A DNA stretch of 64,000 nt from Candidatus Microbacterium phytovorans (GTDB lineage: Bacteria; Actinomycetota; Actinomycetes; Actinomycetales; Microbacteriaceae), in assembly GCA_029202445.1 (NCBI GenBank), contig CP119321.1:2356001-2420000 (forward strand), given 5' to 3'. How positions within the stretch are numbered: the first letter of the stretch is position 1; each line of letters opens with the position of its first letter. The notes beneath the pieces are model-generated. The model had not been told where the DNA came from. It made no database searches and saw nothing but the letters and a program-made list of their open reading frames with translations. The translations under genes were made by a program, and so were the position numbers. Positions 43,932 through 51,075 of this stretch are shown here, piece after piece.

Positions 43932-44636
43932 TCAGGGCGCCGGCGTCGACGGATCCGCCGGTGCGGTGCGCGGGAAGAGCACGACCGTCAGCAGCACCCC
44001 GACCGCGGCGCCCAGCAGCTGTGCAGCGAGGAAGGGGAGCACGGATGCCGGGGCGATGCCGGCGAACGTGTCGGTGAAGATCCGGGCGATCGTCACGGCC
44101 GGGTTCGCGAACGACGTCGAGCTCGTGAACCAGTAGGCCGCCCCGATGTACGCACCGACGGCGCACGCGATCACGGCGGCGGACCGACCGGCGCGGACGA
44201 GTCCCATGATGAGCAGGACGAGTCCCGCCGTCGCGACGACCTCCGCGAGGAAGGTCGCCGCGTCGGCGCGGTCGGTGCGCGAGATCGTGATCGGCGCGGC
44301 GAACATCGCGCCCGCCAGCACCGCACCGCCGATACCGCCGACGATCTGCGCGGGGAGATAGACCGCGAGCTCACGCGCGGGCAGTCCGTCGCGGCGACGC
44401 AGCACGACGTCGGCGAGGGAGACGATGGGGTTGAAGTGCGCACCCGAGACGGGGGCGAGCAGGACGATGAGCACCCCGAGGCCCAGGGCGGTGGCGAGGG
44501 AGTTCTCGAGCAGCTGCAGGCCGACGTCGGTGGAGAGCCGCTGCGCGGCGATACCCGAGCCGACGACGACGGCCACCAGCAGTCCGGTGCCCACGAACTC
44601 GGCGATGCCGCGCCGCCAGAGCGGAAGCGGCGTCAC
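43932..44636 (-). CDS. Aquaporin-family channel in an arsenic operon (AqpS-like)
   Basis: A 234-residue MIP-family channel with six helices and the two half-helix motifs NPI (HFNPIVS, about 70) and NPA (FANPAVTIAR, about 185). In some ars operons an aquaglyceroporin replaces ArsB and lets arsenite made by ArsC flow out (family knowledge). GTG 44636 overlaps the arsC stop (GTGA), which supports that role. It is the last gene of the arsC-arsC-aqp operon. Confidence 0.85.
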   Translation of the reverse strand: MTPLPLWRRGIAEFVGTGLLVAVVVGSGIAAQRLSTDVGLQLLENSLATALGLGVLIVLLAPVSGAHFNPIVSLADVVLRRRDGLPARELAVYLPAQIVGGIGGAVLAGAMFAAPITISRTDRADAATFLAEVVATAGLVLLIMGLVRAGRSAAVIACAVGAYIGAAYWFTSSTSFANPAVTIARIFTDTFAGIAPASVLPFLAAQLLGAAVGVLLTVVLFPRTAPADPSTPAP

Positions 44637-45298
44637 GATCGGTGTGCCGCGTCGCCCGCGGGGAGCAGCTCGGCGATGAGGCCTTCGATGCGGGAGCGGA
44701 TCTCGTCGCGGACGGCGCGGATGCCGTCGAGGTCGAGGTCGGCGGGGTCGTCCAGCACCCAGTCGAGGTAGCGCTTCCCCGGGTACAGCGGGCAGGCATC
44801 CCCGCAGCCCATCGTGATGACGGCGTCCGCCGCGCGGACGACGTCGTCGGTGAGAGGCTTTGGGAACTCCTCCGCGACGTCGATCCCGGCTTCCGCGAGC
44901 ACGGTGACCACACCGGGAAGGAGGCCTTCGGCCGGCTGGGAGCCGGCGGACCGGACGTGGACACGGTCGCCGGCGAGGTGCCGGGTGATCGCGGCCGCCA
45001 TCTGGGATCGTCCCGAGTTCTGCACGCACACGTAGAGGATCTCCGGCACCGGCTTGGCGATCAGTCCACGCGACTGTGCGAGGGCGGTCAGCCGATCGCG
45101 AGCGAACCTCTCTGCCACGGTCGGCAGGTGTGTGGTCACGGATGCGGTGCGTGCGAGCGCTGCATACGACTCGAACACGACGCGCTCGACGGTCTCCTCG
45201 CCGACCATTCCGGCGAACTGCTGTGCGAGCCGGTCGGTCGCGCGGTGGAGCACCGAATCAGCGGACAGCAGTCCGTCCTGGCCGCGTCGGGTGCTCAT
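44633..45298 (-). CDS. arsC: Arsenate reductase with N-terminal helical domain
   Basis: A 221-residue protein. Residues 1-80 are a three-helix-type domain (LAQQFAGMVGEETVERVVFESYAAL) found fused to many actinobacterial ArsC proteins. Residues about 86-215 are a low-molecular-weight phosphatase-type arsenate reductase with Cys91 in CVQNSGRSQ and the resolving GCGDACP pair. It reduces arsenate with thioredoxin or mycothiol. The last 23 codons are identical in DNA to those of the next arsC, a sign of gene conversion or recent duplication. Confidence 0.9.
   Translation of the reverse strand: MSTRRGQDGLLSADSVLHRATDRLAQQFAGMVGEETVERVVFESYAALARTASVTTHLPTVAERFARDRLTALAQSRGLIAKPVPEILYVCVQNSGRSQMAAAITRHLAGDRVHVRSAGSQPAEGLLPGVVTVLAEAGIDVAEEFPKPLTDDVVRAADAVITMGCGDACPLYPGKRYLDWVLDDPADLDLDGIRAVRDEIRSRIEGLIAELLPAGDAAHRS
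44645..44712. repeat. 68-bp direct repeat, copy 1 (3' end of arsC)
   Basis: Identical base for base to 45298-45365. It encodes the C-terminal IRSRIEGLIAELLPAGDAA of both arsC genes. Confidence 0.95.
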
Positions 45299-45711
45299 GC
45301 CGCGTCGCCCGCGGGGAGCAGCTCGGCGATGAGGCCTTCGATGCGGGAGCGGATCTCGTCGCGGATGGGACGGACGGCATCGATCCCCTGGCCCGCCGGG
45401 TCGTCGAGCTGCCAGTCCTCGTAGCGCTTCCCGGGGAAGATCGGGCACGCGTCGCCGCACCCCATCGTGATGACGACGTCGGACTCCTTGACGGCGTCGA
45501 CGGTGAGGAGCTTCGGCGTGCCCCCCGCGATGTCGATCCCTTCTTCGGCCATCGCGTCGACGGCGACCGGATTGATCTGGTCTTTGGGCGCCGAACCCGC
45601 TGACAGCACCTCGACGCGATCGCCAGCGAGGTGCTGCAGGTAGCCGGCGGCCATCTGCGAACGGCCGGCGTTGTGGACGCAGACGAAAAGGACGGTGGGC
45701 TTCCCGGTCAT
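45295..45711 (-). CDS. arsC: Arsenate reductase (low-molecular-weight phosphatase type)
   Basis: A 138-residue ArsC with the Cys-X5-Arg loop CVHNAGRSQ at the N-terminus (Cys about 12) and GCGDACPIFPGKRYEDW carrying the second redox Cys pair. It is the first gene of the operon, 51 bp after the ArsR-ArsC fusion gene, with an operator between. ATG 45711 gives the normal length; an upstream in-frame start at 45735 is less likely. Confidence 0.93.
   Translation of the reverse strand: MTGKPTVLFVCVHNAGRSQMAAGYLQHLAGDRVEVLSAGSAPKDQINPVAVDAMAEEGIDIAGGTPKLLTVDAVKESDVVITMGCGDACPIFPGKRYEDWQLDDPAGQGIDAVRPIRDEIRSRIEGLIAELLPAGDAA
45298..45365. repeat. 68-bp direct repeat, copy 2 (3' end of arsC)
   Basis: Second copy of the repeat at 44645-44712. 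Recombination between the two would delete 653 bp and remove the longer arsC. Confidence 0.95.
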
Positions 45712-45742
45712 GGCAGGTCTCGCTCTCTCTCTCACGGGAAAG

Positions 45743-45760
45743 CATAGACCGCTATCTATG
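45743..45760. promoter_or_regulatory. ArsR operator upstream of arsC
   Basis: CATAGA (45743-45748) and TCTATG (45755-45760) are perfect arms with a 6-bp centre. They share the ATAGA half-site with 46727-46742. Confidence 0.65.
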
Positions 45761-45762
45761 GA

Positions 45763-46728
45763 TTAGGAAGTCGGGGCGGGAAGAATCTCGGCCAGCAGCG
45801 CGCGGACGCGCCCCGCGATGTCGTCGCGGATCGCGCGGACCGTCCCGAGGGGCTGGCCGACCGGATCGGCGAGATCCCAGTCGAGGTAGCGACGCCCGGG
45901 ATAGACGGGGCACGCGTCGCCGCATCCCATCGTCACGACGACGTCGGCCGCCCGAACGGCCTCGTCGGTGAGGGGCTTGGGGAACTCGCCGCCCAGCGGC
46001 ACACCGATCTCGTCCAGCGCCGTCACGATCGCGGAGCGCACCTCGGCGGCGGGGGCCGACCCCGCGGTGCGGACGACGACCCTGTCCCCGGCGAGTTGGC
46101 GCAGGATGCCGGCGGCGAGCTGCGACCGTCCGGCGTTCTGCACGCACACGAACAGCACCGTCGGGCTCTCGGCCGACCTCGTGCTCTCGCCACGCGGCTC
46201 GGCCCCGGTTTCCTCGCCGCCCGGCTCGACCCCGTGCTGCCCGGCCCCGTGCTCCTCGATGCGGTGCAGGTCGTCCAGGCGGGATGCCGTGAACGCCGCC
46301 ACGCGCGAGGCGAACAGCGGCGCGTGACCGCGGGCAGCGAGCAGGGCGCGCGAGTCGTCGAGGCATCCCGCGACGGTCTCGCGACTGAACACACCCCGAT
46401 AGCGGGCGGCGAGATCGTCGACCATCCGCTCCCAATCCGGCTCCTCCGCCGAGGCCGCGGGCGTGCCGAGGAGCGCGGCGACGCGTTCGGCTTCGTCGGG
46501 GTGGATCGAGTACCAGACGCGGCGCCCCTCGGGTTCGCGAACCACGAGGCCCTCCGCGTGCAGCGCGGCCATGTGATGACTCACGGTGGGCTGGCGCAGG
46601 CCGAGCTGCTCGGCGAGCCGGCTGACCATCGCCCGGCCGCCGTCGGCCTCGCGGATGAGCCGGACGATGCGGGCGCGTGTGGGGTCGGCGAGCACCGCCA
46701 GCGCCGGAGCGTCCCCCACCGTATTCAT
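45763..46728 (-). CDS. ArsR-ArsC fusion: arsenic sensor plus arsenate reductase
   Basis: A 321-residue three-part protein. Residues about 5-85 are an ArsR winged helix (MVSRLAEQLGLRQPTVSHHMAALHAEGLV), about 95-160 a helical domain like that of the neighbouring arsC, then a Gly/Glu linker, and about 188-318 an ArsC domain with Cys195-X5-Arg201 (CVQNAGRSQ) and GCGDACPVYPG. Fusing sensor and enzyme could let substrate binding or oxidation state control transcription. Its own start codon lies in an operator palindrome, so it is likely autoregulated. Confidence 0.9.
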   Translation of the reverse strand: MNTVGDAPALAVLADPTRARIVRLIREADGGRAMVSRLAEQLGLRQPTVSHHMAALHAEGLVVREPEGRRVWYSIHPDEAERVAALLGTPAASAEEPDWERMVDDLAARYRGVFSRETVAGCLDDSRALLAARGHAPLFASRVAAFTASRLDDLHRIEEHGAGQHGVEPGGEETGAEPRGESTRSAESPTVLFVCVQNAGRSQLAAGILRQLAGDRVVVRTAGSAPAAEVRSAIVTALDEIGVPLGGEFPKPLTDEAVRAADVVVTMGCGDACPVYPGRRYLDWDLADPVGQPLGTVRAIRDDIAGRVRALLAEILPAPTS

Positions 46729-46742
46729 AGACGGCAGTCTAT
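46727..46742. promoter_or_regulatory. ArsR operator over the start of the arsR-arsC gene
   Basis: ATAGAC (46727-46732) and GTCTAT (46737-46742), perfect arms with a 4-bp centre, overlap the ATG. On the minus strand TAGACT lies seven bases before the ATG. Confidence 0.65.
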
Positions 46743-46792
46743 CGGCGGGTGGATCGGGTGGCGCGGGTCGCTCAGCCGCGGACGCGGGCCGC

Positions 46793-47302
46793 TCAGCCGC
46801 CGTTGCGGGCCGAGCGGCGCTCGATCAGGACCGTGTCGCGCCACGATCCGGCGTGCGGCCCCAGCGCGCTGCGGGCGATGCGCTCTCGGCGCCCGACGAC
46901 ACGGAATCCGGCCGCCTCGTGCAGTCGCAGGCTGGCTGTGTTCTCGGGGAAGACGCTCGACTGGATCGTCCACACCCCGGCATCCTCGGAGGCAGCGATG
47001 AACGCGTCGAGCAGGAGCCGTCCGATGCCCTCACCGCGATGATCGGGGTGCACGTACACGGAGTGTTCGATCACCCCGTGGTAGGCCTCCCGCGTCGACA
47101 CGCGCGACGCCGCGACCCACCCCCGCACCGCTCCGTCGTCGCCGACGGCCACGAGCCGCGACTGCGCGAGCTTGCCGGCGTCGAACGCTTCCCACGCGGG
47201 CGTCGCGGTCTCGAACGTGGCTTCACCTCCGGCGATGCCCGCCGCGAAGATGACCTCGACCTGCGGCCAGTCCGCGGGGGTCATGGCGCGCACAGCGGTC
47301 AT
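46793..47302 (-). CDS. GNAT N-acetyltransferase, phosphinothricin-acetyltransferase type (ArsN1-like)
   Basis: A 169-residue GNAT enzyme. The acetyl-CoA loop is VHPDHRGEGIGRLLL (about 94-108), and the N-terminus VEVIFAAGIAGGEATFETATP matches the PAT family. Members in arsenic operons acetylate the herbicide-like organoarsenical arsinothricin or phosphinothricin (family knowledge). It overlaps the flavoprotein gene by 4 bp (ATGA), which supports an arsenic link. Confidence 0.83.
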   Translation of the reverse strand: MTAVRAMTPADWPQVEVIFAAGIAGGEATFETATPAWEAFDAGKLAQSRLVAVGDDGAVRGWVAASRVSTREAYHGVIEHSVYVHPDHRGEGIGRLLLDAFIAASEDAGVWTIQSSVFPENTASLRLHEAAGFRVVGRRERIARSALGPHAGSWRDTVLIERRSARNGG

Positions 47303-48618
47303 GCGCAGCACGCGCCCGAGCCGCCGACGTCGGTCGAGCAGACGCCCGTGGCGGGGAGTGTGAGCTGCACCTGCGTGGCGGCGGCGAGATCGTCGGCGAG
47401 CCACGCCGTGACGGAACGCACCTGCTCGTAGCCGGTGGCCAGCAGGAACGTCGGCGCGCGCCCGTAGGACTTCATCCCGACGACGAAGAAGCCCTCCTCG
47501 GGATGCCGCAGCTCCGTGAACCCGTGAGGGGCGACGGTGCCGCAGGAGTGCAGATTCGGGTCGATCAGCGGCGCCAGGCGCTTCGGCGCCTCGACGACCT
47601 CTTCCAGCTCGAGCCGCATCTCGCGGAGCATCGACAGGTCGGGCCGGAAGCCGGTGGCGTTGACGATGACGTCCGCGTCGAGGAACGCGTCCTCTCCGCG
47701 CCGCTTTCCGATGATGCGCACCGCCTCATCGTGGAGGCTCAGACGGGAGATCTCGAACGAGTCCACGAGCTCCACCCGGCCGGAGCGGACGAGCCGGTCC
47801 ACGCGCGAGCCGAGCTCGGCGCGATCGGAGAGTTCGTCGTCGGCCGACGACGACACCCGGACGGCGGACGGATGCCGGATCAGCCACGTCACTCGCGTCG
47901 CCGGGCTGTCCGCCGCGAGTTCGGCGAGCGCGATCAGCGTGTTCGCCGCCGAGTGGCCGGCGCCCACCACGACCGTGTGCGCTCCCTCGAAGCGCGCCCG
48001 GTCGACGCCCCGGACGTCGGGCAGCGCGTGCATGACCCGCGCGCTCACGGCATCCACACCGAGCGGGTCCAGGCCGGTCGAGCCGAGCGGGTTGGGCGTC
48101 GTGTACGTGCCGGACGCGTCGATCACCGCGCGTCCGGTGATCTCCTCGACGTCGCCGTCGGCGGTGTGGAGGCGCAACAGGAACGGCGTCGCGACACGAC
48201 CGGCGGAGCGGGTGCGGTCCATTCCCTCGCGGCTCACGGCGACGACGCGCACGCCGAACCGGATGCGAGAGGCGATCTCGGGCAGAGCTGCGAGCGGAGC
48301 GAGGTAGTCGTCGACGAGCCCCCCGCCCGTGGGCGGCGCACCCTCGTCGGTCGGCGCGGTCCAACCCGCCCTCTCGAGCAGGCGACGGGAGGCGGGATCG
48401 ATGAGGTGCCGCCACGGCGAGAACAGCCGCGTGTGCCCCCAGCGGCGGACGGAGGATGCCACGGCGTCACCGGCTTCGAGCACGGTGAACTGGATGCCCC
48501 GCTCCACGAGGTGCGCGGCGGCGGCGAGTCCGACCGGACCGGCGCCGATGATCAGCACCGGCAGCGCGGCGAGGCGATCGGTGGTCACGGGGCGAGGGGT
48601 GAGGTCGAGCAGCGTCAT
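47299..48618 (-). CDS. FAD/NAD(P)-binding monooxygenase-like protein of an ars operon
   Basis: A 439-residue two-dinucleotide-domain flavoprotein. The FAD motif is IIGAGPVGLAAAAHL near the N-terminus and the NADPH motif is VVGAGHSAANT (about 215). ATGFRPDL is the typical second FAD contact. The C-terminal CSTDVGGSGACCA contains three Cys that could bind As(III). It resembles ArsO-type proteins of unknown exact reaction. ATG 48618 was chosen because it starts the conserved MTLLDLTPRP. It is divergent from arsR at 48704. Confidence 0.82.
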   Translation of the reverse strand: MTLLDLTPRPVTTDRLAALPVLIIGAGPVGLAAAAHLVERGIQFTVLEAGDAVASSVRRWGHTRLFSPWRHLIDPASRRLLERAGWTAPTDEGAPPTGGGLVDDYLAPLAALPEIASRIRFGVRVVAVSREGMDRTRSAGRVATPFLLRLHTADGDVEEITGRAVIDASGTYTTPNPLGSTGLDPLGVDAVSARVMHALPDVRGVDRARFEGAHTVVVGAGHSAANTLIALAELAADSPATRVTWLIRHPSAVRVSSSADDELSDRAELGSRVDRLVRSGRVELVDSFEISRLSLHDEAVRIIGKRRGEDAFLDADVIVNATGFRPDLSMLREMRLELEEVVEAPKRLAPLIDPNLHSCGTVAPHGFTELRHPEEGFFVVGMKSYGRAPTFLLATGYEQVRSVTAWLADDLAAATQVQLTLPATGVCSTDVGGSGACCA

Positions 48619-48670
48619 GAGGACCCTTCGAAAGATCGACGGTCGTCGATGTTCAGTATCGCCATATGTA

Positions 48671-48697
48671 TCGATGACTGTCAATATCGACTATGGT
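48671..48697 (+). promoter_or_regulatory. Promoter/operator region of arsR
   Basis: TCGAT (48671-48675) and ATCGA (48686-48690) form an inverted repeat. TATGGT (48692-48697) is six bases before the ATG at 48704, a leaderless -10. Confidence 0.5.
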
Positions 48698-48703
48698 CGA
48701 TGT

Positions 48704-49057
48704 ATGGTCACGATGCTCGAGCTCACGGACGCCACCCCTGCCCCGGCGTGCTGCGCCCCGCTGGTGCAGGAGCCCCTCGGCCAGTCCGATGCCGAGCACC
48801 TCGCCGCGACCCTCAAGGCGCTCGCGGATCCCGCCCGCCTCCGGCTCCTCTCGATCGTTGCGTCATCCGAGGGCGAGGAGGCGTGCGTTTGCGATCTGAT
48901 CGAGCCGATCGGCCTCTCCCAGCCGACCGTCTCCCACCACCTGAAGGTGCTCACCGAGGCCGGCTTCCTCTCTCGCTCCAAGCGCGGCACCTGGGCGTAC
49001 TACCGCCTCGTCCCGGGCTCGCTCCTGCGCGTGTCGGCCCTGCTCGCCACCGCGTAG
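48704..49057 (+). CDS. arsR: ArsR-family arsenic-responsive repressor
   Basis: A 117-residue winged-helix repressor. The metalloid site candidate is EEACVCDLIEPIG (CxC of the ELCVC type) just before the recognition helix LSQPTVSHHLKVL. A further CC pair (APACCAPL, about residues 12-13) near the N-terminus is common in actinobacterial ArsR proteins. It is divergent from the flavoprotein gene. It differs from the ArsR domain at 46.7 kb, so two arsenic sensors operate here. Confidence 0.92.
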   Translation: MVTMLELTDATPAPACCAPLVQEPLGQSDAEHLAATLKALADPARLRLLSIVASSEGEEACVCDLIEPIGLSQPTVSHHLKVLTEAGFLSRSKRGTWAYYRLVPGSLLRVSALLATA

Positions 49058-49087
49058 TCTCCGCCGCGAACTCGTGCACGCGGCCGC

Positions 49088-49114
49088 CTAACGCGTGGGG
49101 CCGACCTGCCGATA
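49088..49114 (+). promoter_or_regulatory. Orphan sigma-28 promoter inside the arsenic block
   Basis: CTAACG (49088-49093), 15 bp and CCGATA (49109-49114, followed by GTC) match the flagellar consensus exactly. No coding gene lies on this strand for the next 1.3 kb. The predicted transcript starts near 49121. Confidence 0.8.
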
Positions 49115-49428
49115 GTCGCCCTCGAGCCTCGCTTCCCTCACCCCCCGTGGGCGAGATGCGCGGCCCGGAAACGTGCCATGAAGCCGCAGCCCGCGGCATG
49201 GCGATCGATCCCGGGATCCCCCCAGGTCCCGGCCGGATCCCTCGGATCTCCCCCAGATCCTGCAGGGGGATCCCCGCGAGCCGACACGCCGCGAACCGAC
49301 ACGACCACGTCGGAGCGATCGTGTCGGCTCGCCATTCTCATCCGTCGGAGGGGGTCGGCGGTGCCGACGCCGTCGGGCGCAGACGGATGCCATGGGCGTC
49401 GGCCGGCCGCGACGGGTCTCCGCCTGCG
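49115..49428 (+). ncRNA. Candidate structured RNA after the orphan sigma-28 promoter
   Basis: This gap has no convincing gene. It contains three helices: GGGATCCCCC (49213-49222) with GGGGGATCCC (49265-49274), GCGAGCCGACACG (49276-49288) with CGTGTCGGCTCGC (49320-49332), and GTCGGC (49354-49359) with GCCGAC (49363-49368). CCGACACGA (49296-49304) can compete for the same 3' arm (49319-49327). The end of the transcript is not visible; no T-run follows. Function unknown. Confidence 0.4.
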
Positions 49429-50304
49429 TCAGCCGGCGACGCGCGCCGCGCTGACGGCCTCGCCGAGCGCGTCGACGAGGGGCGTCGTCGGGCGGCCGAT
49501 CAGGCGGGCGAGGTCCTCGTGCACGGGCGAGAGCACGCCGCGGGCGATGCCGTCCTCCATCGCCGAGACGAAGCCGATCGTGCCGGCATCCAGTCCCGCG
49601 TCCGCGAGCCCGGCCTGCAGCTGGTCGCTCGTGAGCGGGACGTAGGCCACGTCGCGACCGAGCACGGTGGTCGCGGCGGCGGCGATGTCGGCGTACGACA
49701 CGGCGTGGTCGCCGGAGAGCTCGTAGGTGTGGCCGAGGTGACCGTCTTCGATGAGCACGACGGCGGCAGCCTCCGCGTAGTCCGCGCGGCTAGCGGCAGC
49801 GACGGTCGCCTCACCGACGGACGCGGCGATCACGCCGGTGTCGGCGGCACGGAGAACGTCGGCGACGTAGTTCTCGGCGTACCAGTTGTTGCGCAGGACC
49901 ACGGCAGGCACACCGCTGGCGGCGAGCACCTCCTCGGTCTGCTCGTGCTCGGGCGCGAGCACGAAGTCGATCGTGTCGGCGTGCGCGAGGCTCGTGTAGA
50001 CGAGCTTCGCGGTGCCCGCCTCCTTCGCCGCCTCGATGACGCGGCGGTGACCCTCGAAGCGGGCGCCCGCCTCCGAACCGGAGATCAACAGCACGGAGTC
50101 GACGCCGTCGAGGGCGGCCACGATCGACTCGGGGACGTCGTAGTCGAGGGGCACGACGCGCACGCCGCGGTCGGCGAGGTCGACGACCTTCGAGACGGTG
50201 CGGGCGCCGGCGACGATCTGCTCCGGGGCGACGCCGCGGCGCAGGAGCGCATCGACGACGAGGTGTCCGAGCTGGCCGCCGGCGGCGGTGACGAGAATGG
50301 TCAT
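49429..50304 (-). CDS. NmrA-like NAD(P)-binding reductase (QorB/YtfG type)
   Basis: A 291-residue atypical short-chain reductase. The dinucleotide motif TAAGGQLGHLV is at residues about 5-15, and the rest fits quinone reductase 2 (YtfG/QorB): VLLISGSEAGARFEGHRRVIEAA, LRNNWYAENY. It is divergent from an HxlR regulator, as ytfG is from ytfH in E. coli. A quinone or electrophile detoxification role is likely. Confidence 0.85.
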   Translation of the reverse strand: MTILVTAAGGQLGHLVVDALLRRGVAPEQIVAGARTVSKVVDLADRGVRVVPLDYDVPESIVAALDGVDSVLLISGSEAGARFEGHRRVIEAAKEAGTAKLVYTSLAHADTIDFVLAPEHEQTEEVLAASGVPAVVLRNNWYAENYVADVLRAADTGVIAASVGEATVAAASRADYAEAAAVVLIEDGHLGHTYELSGDHAVSYADIAAAATTVLGRDVAYVPLTSDQLQAGLADAGLDAGTIGFVSAMEDGIARGVLSPVHEDLARLIGRPTTPLVDALGEAVSAARVAG

Positions 50305-50388
50305 GGGGTGTCCTTTCACGGGAGGAGCACGGCATCCGCGCTCACCCGAACGAACGCGGGGGCGCGTTGTTCACATTCCCCGGAGGGG

Positions 50389-50411
50389 GTACCCACCTTT
50401 TGGTAAGGTAC
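50389..50411. promoter_or_regulatory. HxlR operator in the divergent promoter
   Basis: GTACC (50389-50393) and GGTAC (50407-50411) are inverted arms. TAAGGT (50404-50409) overlaps the right arm and lies six bases before ATG 50416, so the regulator would repress itself. Confidence 0.55.
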
Positions 50412-50415
50412 ACAC

Positions 50416-50784
50416 ATGATGGTGAGTCTTGCGGAGATCCGGGCCGAACTGCCGGGCGTGTACGAAGAGGCGTGCCCCTCGCGCGTCGTCCTCGATCATG
50501 TCATGAGCAAGTGGGGCGTGCTCGTGCTGCTCGCCCTCACCGACGGCACGATCCGCTGGGGCGAGCTGCGACGCACGGTCGAGGGCATCAGCGAGAAGAT
50601 GCTCGCGTCGACGCTCCGCACGCTCGAGAAGGACGGCCTCGTCGCACGCACGGCGCACCCCGAGGTGCCGCCCCGCGTCGAGTACGCCCTGACTCCGCTC
50701 GGCGACGAGCTGATGGAGCGGATGATGCCGCTCATGGCGTGGATCGGCGAGAACGCCGGCACGATCGTCGGCCCCGGTCGTTGA
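50416..50784 (+). CDS. HxlR-family transcriptional regulator (QorR/YtfH type)
   Basis: A 122-residue winged-helix protein. HxlR hallmarks are CPSRVVLDHVMSKWGVLVLLAL with the N-terminal Cys that senses quinones or electrophiles in relatives, and ISEKMLASTLRTLEKDGLVART. The last three codons and the stop (PGR-stop) come from a repeat element that begins at 50773, as in the glycosylase gene at 19197. It is probably the repressor of the divergent reductase. Confidence 0.9.
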   Translation: MMVSLAEIRAELPGVYEEACPSRVVLDHVMSKWGVLVLLALTDGTIRWGELRRTVEGISEKMLASTLRTLEKDGLVARTAHPEVPPRVEYALTPLGDELMERMMPLMAWIGENAGTIVGPGR

Positions 50785-50968
50785 GCGAGCACAGCGAGAC
50801 GAAACGGCGCCGCTCGAGCGGTCGTTCCCCCGGTCGTTGAGCGAGCGCAGCGAGACGAAACGCGGCACCCGCCTGTATCGACGTTTCGTCTCGTCGCTGC
50901 GCTCCTCGCTCAACGACCGGATCATCGCGTCACCCCCGGTCGTTGAGCGAGCGCAGCGAGACGAAACG
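50773..50968. repeat. Second cluster of GGTCGTTGAGCGAG repeat elements
   Basis: Three direct copies (50773-50805, 50828-50861, 50935-50968) and one inverted copy (50883-50920) of the roughly 34-bp element described at 18964-19210. The inverted and the following direct copy can form a nearly perfect hairpin of more than 30 bp. No gene lies between 50785 and 51075. Confidence 0.9.
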
Positions 50969-51075
50969 CCGCCCCCTCCTCCACACCCCCGGCGTGTCGG
51001 AAGTTGTCCACAGTAAGCACCTTTGATCTGGGTTTTGTCGCCGGGAATGTCGGTGCCCCCGAGAAGAATCGGAGC

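Noticed and set aside
46735..46746. CCGATAGAC near the ArsR-ArsC start as a sigma-28 -10.
   Set aside because: No -35 partner at 15 bp; the sequence is explained by the ATAGAC operator palindrome and a TAGACT -10.
49178..49428. Short open frames (ATG 49178, ATG 49198) behind the orphan sigma-28 promoter as a small flagellar protein.
   Set aside because: No SD, biased Pro/Arg/Gly translation without domain, and the frames run on into the antisense of the qorB-like gene.
47503..50406. A 967-codon open frame on the plus strand across the flavoprotein, arsR and qorB-like genes.
   Set aside because: It is a by-product of GC-rich third positions; real genes with clear domains occupy the region in other frames, and the translation shows no domain.
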